DNA of 34,067 nucleotides, taken from an uncultured Prolixibacteraceae bacterium. Lineage in GTDB: Bacteria; Bacteroidota; Bacteroidia; Bacteroidales; Prolixibacteraceae. The stretch covers positions 1 to 34,067 of the forward strand of contig CALGIG010000084.1 in assembly GCA_937915865.1 (NCBI GenBank). The letters run 5' to 3'. This document shows positions 17,138-24,087 of this stretch, piece after piece. The notes beneath the pieces are model-generated. The model had not been told where the DNA came from and did not search any database. It was given only the letters and a program-made list of their open reading frames with translations. Numbering within the stretch: position 1 is the stretch's first letter; each line of letters opens with the position of its first letter. The position numbers and the translations under genes were made by a program.

Positions 17138-18376
17138 ATGGTGCAGAAAAAATTTAATACGGGTTATTGGGCAAAAGATATCGTTTCTACTGAAGAACCG
17201 AAGGAATATAATACCCTGAACGTAGGGCCAACACATCCTGCTACTCACGGTGTATTTCAAAATGTAATGTTGATGGATGGTGAATTTATTGTCAGCACGG
17301 AGCAAACTATTGGCTATATTCATCGCGCGTTCGAAAAAATTGCCGAACATAGACCATTTTACCAAATTACACCATTGACCGACCGCTTAAATTACTGCTC
17401 TGCCCCACTGAATAATATGGGCTGGCACATGACAGTTGAAAAACTTTTGGGCATTGAAACCCCAAAACGGGTCGACTATTTGCGAATCATCGTTATGGAA
17501 CTTGCACGTATTGCCGATCACCTGATTTGTAACACTGTCATTGGAGTTGATAGTGGTGCGCTTACTGGCTTCACATATTTGTTTCAGGACCGGGAATTTA
17601 TCTACGAAATTTACGAAGAAATTTGCGGGTCGAGGTTAACAACCAACATGGGCCGAATTGGTGGATTTGAGCGAAACTTTAGTCCTAAGGCATGGGAAAA
17701 AATCCGCCATTTTCTTAAATCGTATCCGAAAAATTTAAAGGAATTTGAAAATCTGTTGATGAGGAACCGCATCTTTATGGATCGTACCATCAACGTAGGA
17801 GCTTTTTCAGCTGAAAGGGCTTTAGCTTATGGGTTCACCGGACCTAACCTGCGCGCCTGCGGTGTGGATTATGATGTTCGCGTAATGAATCCTTATTCGT
17901 CATATAATGAATTTGAATTTGATGTACCAATTGGACAAAGTGGCGACACGTACGACCGCTTCATGGTTCGTCAGGAAGAAATGTGGCAAAGTTTACGGAT
18001 AATTGAGCAAGCTGTAGCCAAACTCGACCAAATGGATGATAAGGAAACCTACTTTGCGCCCGATCCGCGCTTTGTACTTCCTCCCAAAGAAAAGGTTTAC
18101 AACAATATGGAAGCTCTTATCTGGCATTTCAAAATTGTGATGGGCGAAACTGATATCCCTCCGGGAGAAGTTTACCATTCTATTGAAGCAGCCAATGGCG
18201 AATTGGGTTTTTACCTCGTTAGCGACGGAGGGCGTACTCCATCCAGGTTACATTTCCGCAGGCCATGTTTTATATATTATCAGGCTTATCCTGAAATGGT
18301 AATCGGGAATATGCTGTCGGATGCTGTTTTGACCATGAGTTCGATGAATGTAATTGCAGGAGAATTGGACGCTTGA
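17138..18376 (+). CDS. nuoD: NADH-quinone oxidoreductase subunit D (49-kDa type)
   Basis: Forms the quinone-reducing pocket with NuoB. The protein has 412 residues, standard length. LNVGPTHPATHGVFQ at the N terminus and IGYIHRAFEKIAEHRPF are hallmarks of the 49-kDa/NiFe-hydrogenase large-subunit-like family; the His of PTHPATHG lies in the quinone site. GRIGGFERNF, LRACGVDYDVRV and GELGFYLVSDGG are further conserved blocks. The final residues, SSMNVIAGELDA, give the expected C terminus with a terminal Asp near the end. The 172-bp gap to nuoE holds a repeat element. Confidence 0.98.
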   Translation: MVQKKFNTGYWAKDIVSTEEPKEYNTLNVGPTHPATHGVFQNVMLMDGEFIVSTEQTIGYIHRAFEKIAEHRPFYQITPLTDRLNYCSAPLNNMGWHMTVEKLLGIETPKRVDYLRIIVMELARIADHLICNTVIGVDSGALTGFTYLFQDREFIYEIYEEICGSRLTTNMGRIGGFERNFSPKAWEKIRHFLKSYPKNLKEFENLLMRNRIFMDRTINVGAFSAERALAYGFTGPNLRACGVDYDVRVMNPYSSYNEFEFDVPIGQSGDTYDRFMVRQEEMWQSLRIIEQAVAKLDQMDDKETYFAPDPRFVLPPKEKVYNNMEALIWHFKIVMGETDIPPGEVYHSIEAANGELGFYLVSDGGRTPSRLHFRRPCFIYYQAYPEMVIGNMLSDAVLTMSSMNVIAGELDA

Positions 18377-18527
18377 TAAGCCTCCCCTGACCCTTCCGAA
18401 AGAGGGGAATATGGAGCAAAATTTAAGAGATGAGCCATGAATGATGAAACAATAAAAAGAGAGAATTTATAAATATATGCTGCCTTAAGTCTCACCTCAC
18501 CTTAGGCGAGAAGATTTTGAGGAGGCT
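18377..18527. repeat. Repeat-bounded insert between nuoD and nuoE
   Basis: Immediately after the nuoD stop, AGCCTCC (18379-18385) opens a stretch that closes with its inverse GGAGGCT (18521-18527). The left end contains a small CCCCT/AGGGG hairpin and resembles the CCTCCCC-type repeats near nuoJ and nuoK. The inner part has no reading frame of note. The whole looks like a small palindromic element inserted between cotranscribed genes. Confidence 0.5.
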
Positions 18528-18548
18528 CCAGAGAAAACAAAAAAATAA

Positions 18549-19082
18549 ATGCAGGACACAAAAAAAAATATAGCTTTTAGTCCCGAAACGCTTGAATTGA
18601 TTGGCAAAATCATCAGGCGTTATCCTGAAGGCCGGCAAAAATCGGCTCTGCTACCTATTTTGCACATTGCACAAGCCGAAAACGATGGCTGGTTGAGTTC
18701 GGAAGTAATGGATTATGTGGCTTCGCTGCTCAGCATTCAGCCGATTGAAGTATATGAAGTAGCTACTTTTTATACCATGTTTAACCTGAAACCCGTTGGC
18801 AAATGCGTGATCGAAGTTTGCCAAACCGGGCCTTGCTGGCTGAGAGGCTCGGAAGAACTGGTTAAATATTTCGAACAGCGACTGGGTATCAAACCCGGAC
18901 AAACAACAGCTGACGGACGTTTCACTTTGAAAACCGTTGAATGCCTGGCAGCCTGCGGCAACGCACCGGTTGTTCAGGTTGGAACTGAATACCACGAAAA
19001 TATGTCTGTCGAAAAAGCCGGGGAACTGCTTGATCAATGGACCAGTGAAAATAAGTGTTCGCATACCAATCCATATTTGTAA
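18549..19082 (+). CDS. nuoE: NADH-quinone oxidoreductase subunit E (24-kDa type)
   Basis: Thioredoxin-like [2Fe-2S] protein (cluster N1a) of the NADH-oxidising module. The protein has 177 residues. The ligands are Cys91 and Cys96 in CQTGPC, and Cys132 and Cys136 in ECLAACGNAP, the usual CxxxxC plus CxxxC layout. IEVYEVATFYTMF before them is also conserved. Its presence, with nuoF and a NuoG bearing all clusters, shows that this complex is meant to use NADH, unlike the 11-subunit forms lacking E-F-G. nuoF starts 3 bp after its stop. Confidence 0.97.
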   Translation: MQDTKKNIAFSPETLELIGKIIRRYPEGRQKSALLPILHIAQAENDGWLSSEVMDYVASLLSIQPIEVYEVATFYTMFNLKPVGKCVIEVCQTGPCWLRGSEELVKYFEQRLGIKPGQTTADGRFTLKTVECLAACGNAPVVQVGTEYHENMSVEKAGELLDQWTSENKCSHTNPYL

Positions 19083-19085
19083 GCT

Positions 19086-20393
19086 ATGGCACAGAAGATT
19101 TTACTCAATAACATTGATGTTCCGGGGCTTGCAACTTTTGAAGTTTACCGCAAACTGGGAGGTTACTCGGCAGTTGAAAAAACGCTAAAGAGTTTAACTC
19201 CTGATGAAGTTACTGCCGAAGTGAAAAAATCGGGATTGCGCGGTCGTGGCGGTGCAGGTTTTCCAACTGGGATGAAATGGAGTTTCATTGATAAAAGCAC
19301 GGATAAGCCTCGCTATTTCGTCTGTAATTTCGACGAAAGCGAACCAGGTACTTTCAAGGACCGTTATTTTGGTACATTGAATCCGCACCAGTTGATTGAA
19401 GGTATGATTTTAGGCTCTTACGCATTAGGCGCCAAAACATCATACATTTACATCCGCGGCGAATTATTTTATGTACTCCAGATCATCGAAAAAGCAATTG
19501 AAGAAGCGTATGCCAATGGCTTTCTGGGTAAAAATATTTTAGGAACAGACTATTCGCTCGATTTGTATTGCCAACCCGGCGGCGGCGCCTATATCTGCGG
19601 CGAAGAAACAGCGCTGATTGAATCACTCGAAGGAAAACGTGGAAATCCAAGAATCAAACCACCATTCCCTGCTATCGTGGGATTGTACGATTGTCCAACA
19701 GTGGTAAATAATGTGGAAACAATTTCGGTTTTGCCATGGATTCTGAATAACGGCGCCGATGCCTATTCGAGTATTGGCGTTGGTAACAGTAAAGGCACAA
19801 AGCTTATTTCTGCCTGCGGGCATATTAATAAACCGGGAATTTACGAAATAGAACTAGGTCTTCCGGTTGAAGAATTTATTTACAGCGACGAATATTGCGG
19901 AGGAATTTTGAATGGGAACAAGCTAAAAGCAGTTGTTGCCGGAGGTTCATCGGTTCCGATTCTTCCCGCTGAATTAATTCTGAAAACAGCGAAGGGTGAA
20001 CCGCGCCTGATGAGCTACGAGTCGTTGGCCGAAGGTGGTTTCGAAACCGGAACAATGATGGGTTCAGGCGGATTTATCGTGATGGACGACACAACATGTA
20101 TCGTAAAAAATACGCTGACATTTGCACGCTTCTATCACCACGAATCGTGCGGACAGTGTAGCCCATGCCGCGAAGGAACCGGCTGGATGGAAAAAATATT
20201 GCAACGAATTGAAGATGGGAATGGCACGATGAAAGACATCGATTTGCTGTTCAACATCTCAAAACATATTGAAGGGAATACGATTTGTCCGCTTGGCGAT
20301 GCTGCTGCATGGCCGGTAGCTGCGGCCATTCGTCATTTCCGCGCCGAATTTGAAGAACATGTAAAACAACAGAAATGTCCCTTATCAAGGTAA
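19086..20393 (+). CDS. nuoF: NADH-quinone oxidoreductase subunit F (51-kDa type)
   Basis: Binds NADH and FMN and holds cluster N3, the entry point for electrons. The protein has 435 residues. SGLRGRGGAGFPTGMKW is the FMN/NADH-binding glycine-rich loop, and CNFDESEPGTFKDR and GAYICGEETALIESLEG are the other nucleotide-contacting stretches. The 4Fe-4S ligands are Cys355, Cys358 and Cys361 in SCGQCSPCREG plus Cys401 in ICPLGD. The last 19 nt overlap the start of nuoG, so translation of the two is coupled. Confidence 0.98.
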   Translation: MAQKILLNNIDVPGLATFEVYRKLGGYSAVEKTLKSLTPDEVTAEVKKSGLRGRGGAGFPTGMKWSFIDKSTDKPRYFVCNFDESEPGTFKDRYFGTLNPHQLIEGMILGSYALGAKTSYIYIRGELFYVLQIIEKAIEEAYANGFLGKNILGTDYSLDLYCQPGGGAYICGEETALIESLEGKRGNPRIKPPFPAIVGLYDCPTVVNNVETISVLPWILNNGADAYSSIGVGNSKGTKLISACGHINKPGIYEIELGLPVEEFIYSDEYCGGILNGNKLKAVVAGGSSVPILPAELILKTAKGEPRLMSYESLAEGGFETGTMMGSGGFIVMDDTTCIVKNTLTFARFYHHESCGQCSPCREGTGWMEKILQRIEDGNGTMKDIDLLFNISKHIEGNTICPLGDAAAWPVAAAIRHFRAEFEEHVKQQKCPLSR

Positions 20394-21298
20394 CTATCGA
20401 CAATATTGAAGTAGAGGTTGAACCAGGAACAACAATACTCCAAGCTGCCCGAAAAATTGGCGGCGCTGTGGTTCCTCCAACCATGTGCTACTACTCCAAA
20501 TTAAAAGGGAGCGGTGGAAAATGCCGTTCGTGCCTGGTAAAAGTGGCTCAGGGTTCGGCCAAAGATCCGCGCCCTATGCCAAAGCTGGTTGCATCGTGCC
20601 GTACAGCAGTGATGGATGGCATGGTGGTACAAAATATCACTTCTCCCGAAGTTATGGAAAACCGCCGCGCGATAACCGAATTTTTACTGTTGAACCATCC
20701 GCTTGACTGTCCTGTATGCGACCAGGCTGGCGAATGTCACCTTCAGGATTTATCGTACGAACACGGCCTGGCAGAAACCAATACCATCGAAGACCGCCGT
20801 ACGTTTAAACCCATCGACATTGGCGATAAAATTAAGCTGCACATGAACCGTTGCATTCTTTGTTACCGCTGCGTGATGGTTGCCGATCAATTGACAGATC
20901 AGCGTGTTCACGGAGTTTTAGGGCGCGGCGATCATTCTGAAATAAGCACATACATCGAAAAAGCTATCGACAATGACTTTTCAGGAAATATGATTGATGT
21001 TTGCCCGGTTGGCGCTTTAACCGACCGAACTTTCAGGTTTAAAAGCCGTGTTTGGTTTACCAAACCTTTCGACGCGCACCGCGATTGCCCCAAATGCAGC
21101 GGTAAAGTTGTTTTGTGGAAGAAAGGTGATGAGATTTTGCGTGTAACAGGACGAAAAGATAAATATGGAGAACTGGAAGAGTTTATTTGTAACGATTGCC
21201 GGTTCGAACACAAAGATAATAACGACTGGGTTATTGAAGGACCAAGAAAAATCGAACGTCATTCGGTAATCTCACAAAACCATTACGAGAAAAAATAG
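20375..21298 (+). CDS. nuoG: NADH-quinone oxidoreductase subunit G, short form
   Basis: Relays electrons from NuoF toward NuoB. It has only 307 residues, about a third of E. coli NuoG, and stops before the molybdopterin-like domain. The [2Fe-2S] ligands N1b are Cys38, 50, 53 and 75. The His-ligated 4Fe-4S N5 is formed by His108 and Cys112, 115, 121. N4 is formed by Cys160, 163, 166 and Cys210. After these come two further pairs, Cys238/Cys241 and Cys272/Cys275, in a short CxxC...CxxC module resembling the start of the molybdopterin oxidoreductase family, where an extra cluster (N7-like) or a zinc site could sit. The short form is usual in Bacteroidota, so it is not a truncation. It overlaps nuoF, and nuoH follows after 3 bp. 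Confidence 0.93.
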   Translation: MSLIKVTIDNIEVEVEPGTTILQAARKIGGAVVPPTMCYYSKLKGSGGKCRSCLVKVAQGSAKDPRPMPKLVASCRTAVMDGMVVQNITSPEVMENRRAITEFLLLNHPLDCPVCDQAGECHLQDLSYEHGLAETNTIEDRRTFKPIDIGDKIKLHMNRCILCYRCVMVADQLTDQRVHGVLGRGDHSEISTYIEKAIDNDFSGNMIDVCPVGALTDRTFRFKSRVWFTKPFDAHRDCPKCSGKVVLWKKGDEILRVTGRKDKYGELEEFICNDCRFEHKDNNDWVIEGPRKIERHSVISQNHYEKK

Positions 21299-21301
21299 AC
21301 T

Positions 21302-22333
21302 ATGGATTGGATACTTTTTCTATATAAATTTGTTTTCCTGATTGTTATTTTCCTGATTACATTGGTTGTTGCCATGTACTCAACTTACGGAGAACGAAAA
21401 GTGGCAGCTTTCATGCAGGATCGCCGCGGACCAAACCGGGCAGGGCCATTTGGACTTTTGCAACCACTGGCCGACGGAGTAAAGATGTTCATGAAAGAGG
21501 AAATTATTCCGACTACTGCTAACCGGATGCTCTTTATTCTTGGACCATCAATTGCTATGACTACGGCCATGTTAACCGGAGTAGTTATCCCATGGGGAGG
21601 AACGATTACCATTGGCGGACGCGAGTTTTCGATGCAGATTGCCGACCTGAATATTGGCATTCTCTACGTTTTTGCAATGGTTTCCATCGGCGTTTACGGA
21701 ATCATGATTGGCGGGTGGGCGTCGAATAACAAATACGCGCTTTTAGGCTCCATTCGTGCTGCTTCACAAATGATCAGTTACGAGCTGGCCATGGGAATGT
21801 CGATCATAGCACTTATCCTCACAACCGGATCATTAAGTCTGCACGATATTGTGGAGCAACAACAGGGTTGGCACTGGAACATCATTTACCAGCCGATTGG
21901 TTTTTTAGTGTTTATTATCTGTGCTCTTGCCGAAACCAACCGTGCGCCATTCGACCTTCCGGAGTGCGAGACCGAGCTGATTGGCGGTTACCATACCGAA
22001 TACAGCTCTATGAAACTAGGCTTTTACCTGTTTGCCGAATACATTAACATGTTTATTTCGTCAGCAGTAATGGCAACTTTATATTTTGGTGGTTATAATG
22101 TACCACTGATCGACCAGTTAGGCCTTTCTCAAAATACAGTGACCTTGCTCGGATCGTTGTTTTTCTTTATCAAGATATTGGTTCTGATCTTTGTTTTCAT
22201 GTGGATCAGGTGGACTTTGCCCCGTTTCAGATACGATCAGTTGATGAATCTGGGATGGAAAAAACTTATGCCGCTGGCAATTTTCAATATTCTTGCTACG
22301 GGTACATATTACTATTTCACAGCTTTTAACTAA
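21302..22333 (+). CDS. nuoH: NADH-quinone oxidoreductase subunit H
   Basis: Inner-membrane subunit that forms the quinone-access channel and links the arms of complex I. The protein has 343 residues with about eight to nine helices. YGERKVAAFMQDRRGPNRAGPFGLLQPLADGVK (written here only as its landmarks GERK, RRGPN and LADG) is the first conserved loop. AETNRAPFDLPE and ETELIGGYHTEYS carry the charged residues of the quinone cavity. RWTLPRFRYDQLMNLGW near the C terminus is also typical. It starts 3 bp after nuoG and is followed by nuoI after 9 bp. Confidence 0.98.
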   Translation: MDWILFLYKFVFLIVIFLITLVVAMYSTYGERKVAAFMQDRRGPNRAGPFGLLQPLADGVKMFMKEEIIPTTANRMLFILGPSIAMTTAMLTGVVIPWGGTITIGGREFSMQIADLNIGILYVFAMVSIGVYGIMIGGWASNNKYALLGSIRAASQMISYELAMGMSIIALILTTGSLSLHDIVEQQQGWHWNIIYQPIGFLVFIICALAETNRAPFDLPECETELIGGYHTEYSSMKLGFYLFAEYINMFISSAVMATLYFGGYNVPLIDQLGLSQNTVTLLGSLFFFIKILVLIFVFMWIRWTLPRFRYDQLMNLGWKKLMPLAIFNILATGTYYYFTAFN

Positions 22334-22342
22334 AGGTACACC

Positions 22343-22918
22343 ATGCAAACATTGACAAACAGATCAAAAGTTGTATCAAACAAAAAAATGACCTTTGGTG
22401 AATGGATATACCTTCCTGCAATTTTTAAGGGAATGTCGATTACATTAAAACATTTTTTCAAGAAAAAAGCGACAATCAATTATCCTGAAGAGCAACGGGA
22501 ATTTAGCCCCGTTTACCGAGGACAACACGTATTAAAACGCGACGAACAAGGACGCGAACGCTGTACTGCATGTGGACTGTGCGCCGTAGCCTGTCCGGCA
22601 GAAGCAATAACAATGTTGGCTGCCGAACGGAAACCAGGCGAAGAACACTTGTACCGCGAAGAAAAATATGCAGCCAAATACGAGATTAATATGCTTCGCT
22701 GTATTTTCTGCGGCGATTGCGAGGAAGCTTGCCCGAAAGAAGCTATTTTCCTGACAGACCGTATTGTTGAAGCAAAATATCAACGAAAACCATTTGTTTA
22801 TGGAAAAGACATTTTAGTAGAGCCGGTTGACGCTGACAAACGCATTGATGTAACGAAACGTCAAACCCAAAATGTTTTAAAGTTCAAGCAAAATAAGCGC
22901 TTTGCGCACAATAGATAA
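22343..22918 (+). CDS. nuoI: NADH-quinone oxidoreductase subunit I
   Basis: Ferredoxin-like subunit holding two 4Fe-4S clusters (N6a and N6b) that pass electrons from NuoG to NuoB. The protein has 191 residues. The first set is Cys74, 77, 80 and 84 in CTACGLCAVAC, followed by P; the second is Cys120, 123, 126 and 130 in CIFCGDCEEAC, followed by P. ERCTACGLC and LRCIFCGDC are both intact. The N-terminal 60 residues include the amphipathic part that lies on the membrane. The 134-bp gap to nuoJ is repeat-rich. Confidence 0.97.
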   Translation: MQTLTNRSKVVSNKKMTFGEWIYLPAIFKGMSITLKHFFKKKATINYPEEQREFSPVYRGQHVLKRDEQGRERCTACGLCAVACPAEAITMLAAERKPGEEHLYREEKYAAKYEINMLRCIFCGDCEEACPKEAIFLTDRIVEAKYQRKPFVYGKDILVEPVDADKRIDVTKRQTQNVLKFKQNKRFAHNR

Positions 22919-22920
22919 AA

Positions 22921-23050
22921 AACAATTTACGATTAGACAATTTACTATTTACCATTGGCGCTGCTCGAAAAGAGAATATATCAATCGTAAATGGTAAATA
23001 AATAGATAGTAAATAAATGGTAAATTGTAAACAACTAAATAGTAAATAAA
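22921..23050. repeat. GGTAAAT/ATTTACC repeat cluster before nuoJ
   Basis: The nuoI-nuoJ gap is a mosaic of direct and inverted copies of a short motif: ACAATTTAC and ATTTACCATT on the left, AATGGTAAAT twice and GTAAATTGT on the right. The two sides can pair into a long imperfect stem around a GC-richer centre (GGCGCTGCTCG). The last 35 nt (23016-23050) closely match the leader of nuoN at 27428-27462. Confidence 0.6.
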
Positions 23051-23052
23051 AA

Positions 23053-23580
23053 ATGGTATTTCTATTTTATCTGCTTTCGGCAGTCATGGTAATCAGCGGC
23101 CTTTTCGTGGTTTTTTCGCGAAGTCCGATCAACAGTGTGCTATCCTTGATCGTATGCTTTATTGCAATGGCAGGGCATTATATATTGCTGAACTCACAAT
23201 TTCTGGCGGTAGTACACCTGATTGTTTACACAGGCGCCATTATGGTTCTGTTCCTATTTGTGATCATGCTTCTCAACCTGAACAGGGCAACAATTCCTCA
23301 GAAAACTTCGATGACTCGCGTTGCTGCTGTTGTTGCAGGTGGTTTGTTTTTCCTTGTTATGGTTGCTGCAACCCGGTTAACCTTCGAAATACATCCACGC
23401 TATCCGTTCAGCAGTAAAATTGGCTTGGTTAGCGAAGTTGGGAAAGCACTGTTTCACGAATTTTTGCTACCGTTCGAAGTATCATCGGTACTTTTTATCT
23501 CGGCCATGATTGGAGCCATGATTTTTGGAAAGAAAGACAAGGAGAGCCTCCCCCAACCCCCTCCCAAAGAGGGGGCTTAA
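23053..23580 (+). CDS. nuoJ: NADH-quinone oxidoreductase subunit J
   Basis: Inner-membrane subunit with five helices, next to NuoK and NuoA; helix 3 undergoes the pi-bulge change thought to help couple quinone reduction to proton pumping. The protein has 175 residues. VVFSRSPINSVLSLIVCF and VHLIVYTGAIMVLFLFVIMLL (given in part) are the conserved family stretches, with the YTGAIMVLF core. The last ten or so residues, SLPQPPPKEGA, are not like other NuoJ proteins: they and the stop codon are encoded by a CCTCCCCC-type DNA repeat at 23545-23580. Function should be unaffected because the tail is beyond the last helix. Confidence 0.96.
   Translation: MVFLFYLLSAVMVISGLFVVFSRSPINSVLSLIVCFIAMAGHYILLNSQFLAVVHLIVYTGAIMVLFLFVIMLLNLNRATIPQKTSMTRVAAVVAGGLFFLVMVAATRLTFEIHPRYPFSSKIGLVSEVGKALFHEFLLPFEVSSVLFISAMIGAMIFGKKDKESLPQPPPKEGA
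23545..23580. repeat. CCTCCCCC-type palindromic repeat overlapping the nuoJ 3' end
   Basis: A 36-bp imperfect palindrome that starts AGCCTCCCCCAACCCC and ends AGAGGGGGCTTAA. It provides the last 11 codons and the TAA stop of nuoJ. A related unit lies in the opposite orientation at 23708-23747. Such repeats are, to my recollection, scattered in many Bacteroidota genomes. Confidence 0.75.
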
Positions 23581-23707
23581 AGAATTTTCCCGAAATGAAG
23601 GACGCTGAAAATAAGAAACTATAAGAATAGGAAACGTTGATGACAGGTTGATAATTTTGACACATAAAAGTATGATTACATATACAAACTCAAAACTGGC
23701 TTCTTTT

Positions 23708-23747
23708 TTAAGCCTCCCACTTAGGGGGAGGTTTGGAGGGGGCTTAA
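23708..23747. repeat. Second GC-rich palindromic repeat before nuoK
   Basis: A 40-bp imperfect palindrome bounded by TTAAGCC and GGCTTAA with internal CTTAGGGGGAGG and GGAGGGGG. It lies in inverted orientation to the repeat at the end of nuoJ. The two bracket about 127 bp of non-coding DNA in the nuoJ-nuoK gap, which suggests a mobile unit with both copies as its ends, or two separate insertions. Confidence 0.65.
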
Positions 23748-23757
23748 ATATATTCCA

Positions 23758-24087
23758 ATGAAAGATATTACATCGGCAATACAGATTATACCGCTGGAGC
23801 ACTACATTTTGTTGTGTGTCACCTTGTTTAGCATTGGGTTGCTGGGTATTTTGTTCCGGCGAAATACCATCATTATTCTAATGAGCATAGAACTTATGCT
23901 GAATTCGGTAAACTTATTGGTTGCTGCGTTCTCGGCTTATCACTCCGATCCGGCCGGACAGGTTTTCGTTTTCTTCATTATGATTGTTGCTGCGGCCGAA
24001 GTTGCCGTTGGACTTTCAATACTCGTTATGATGAAGCGAAATGTCGATTCGGTAGATATTAACCTTTTGAATCGTTTGAAATGGTAG
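23758..24087 (+). CDS. nuoK: NADH-quinone oxidoreductase subunit K
   Basis: Small three-helix membrane subunit related to MrpC, part of the proton-translocating membrane arm. The protein has 109 residues. IPLEHYILLCVTLFSIGLLG starts the first helix; MSIELMLNSVNLL carries the conserved Glu of helix 2 and AAEVAVGLSILV the second Glu of helix 3, both needed for pumping. The repeat in front leaves just 10 bp before the ATG. Its end overlaps the nuoL start by 7 nt (ATGGTAG). Confidence 0.97.
   Translation: MKDITSAIQIIPLEHYILLCVTLFSIGLLGILFRRNTIIILMSIELMLNSVNLLVAAFSAYHSDPAGQVFVFFIMIVAAAEVAVGLSILVMMKRNVDSVDINLLNRLKW

Noticed and set aside
20375..21298. NuoG as a truncated pseudogene
   Set aside because: All N1b, N4 and N5 ligands are present and the length fits the short form usual in this phylum; nuoH starts directly after it.
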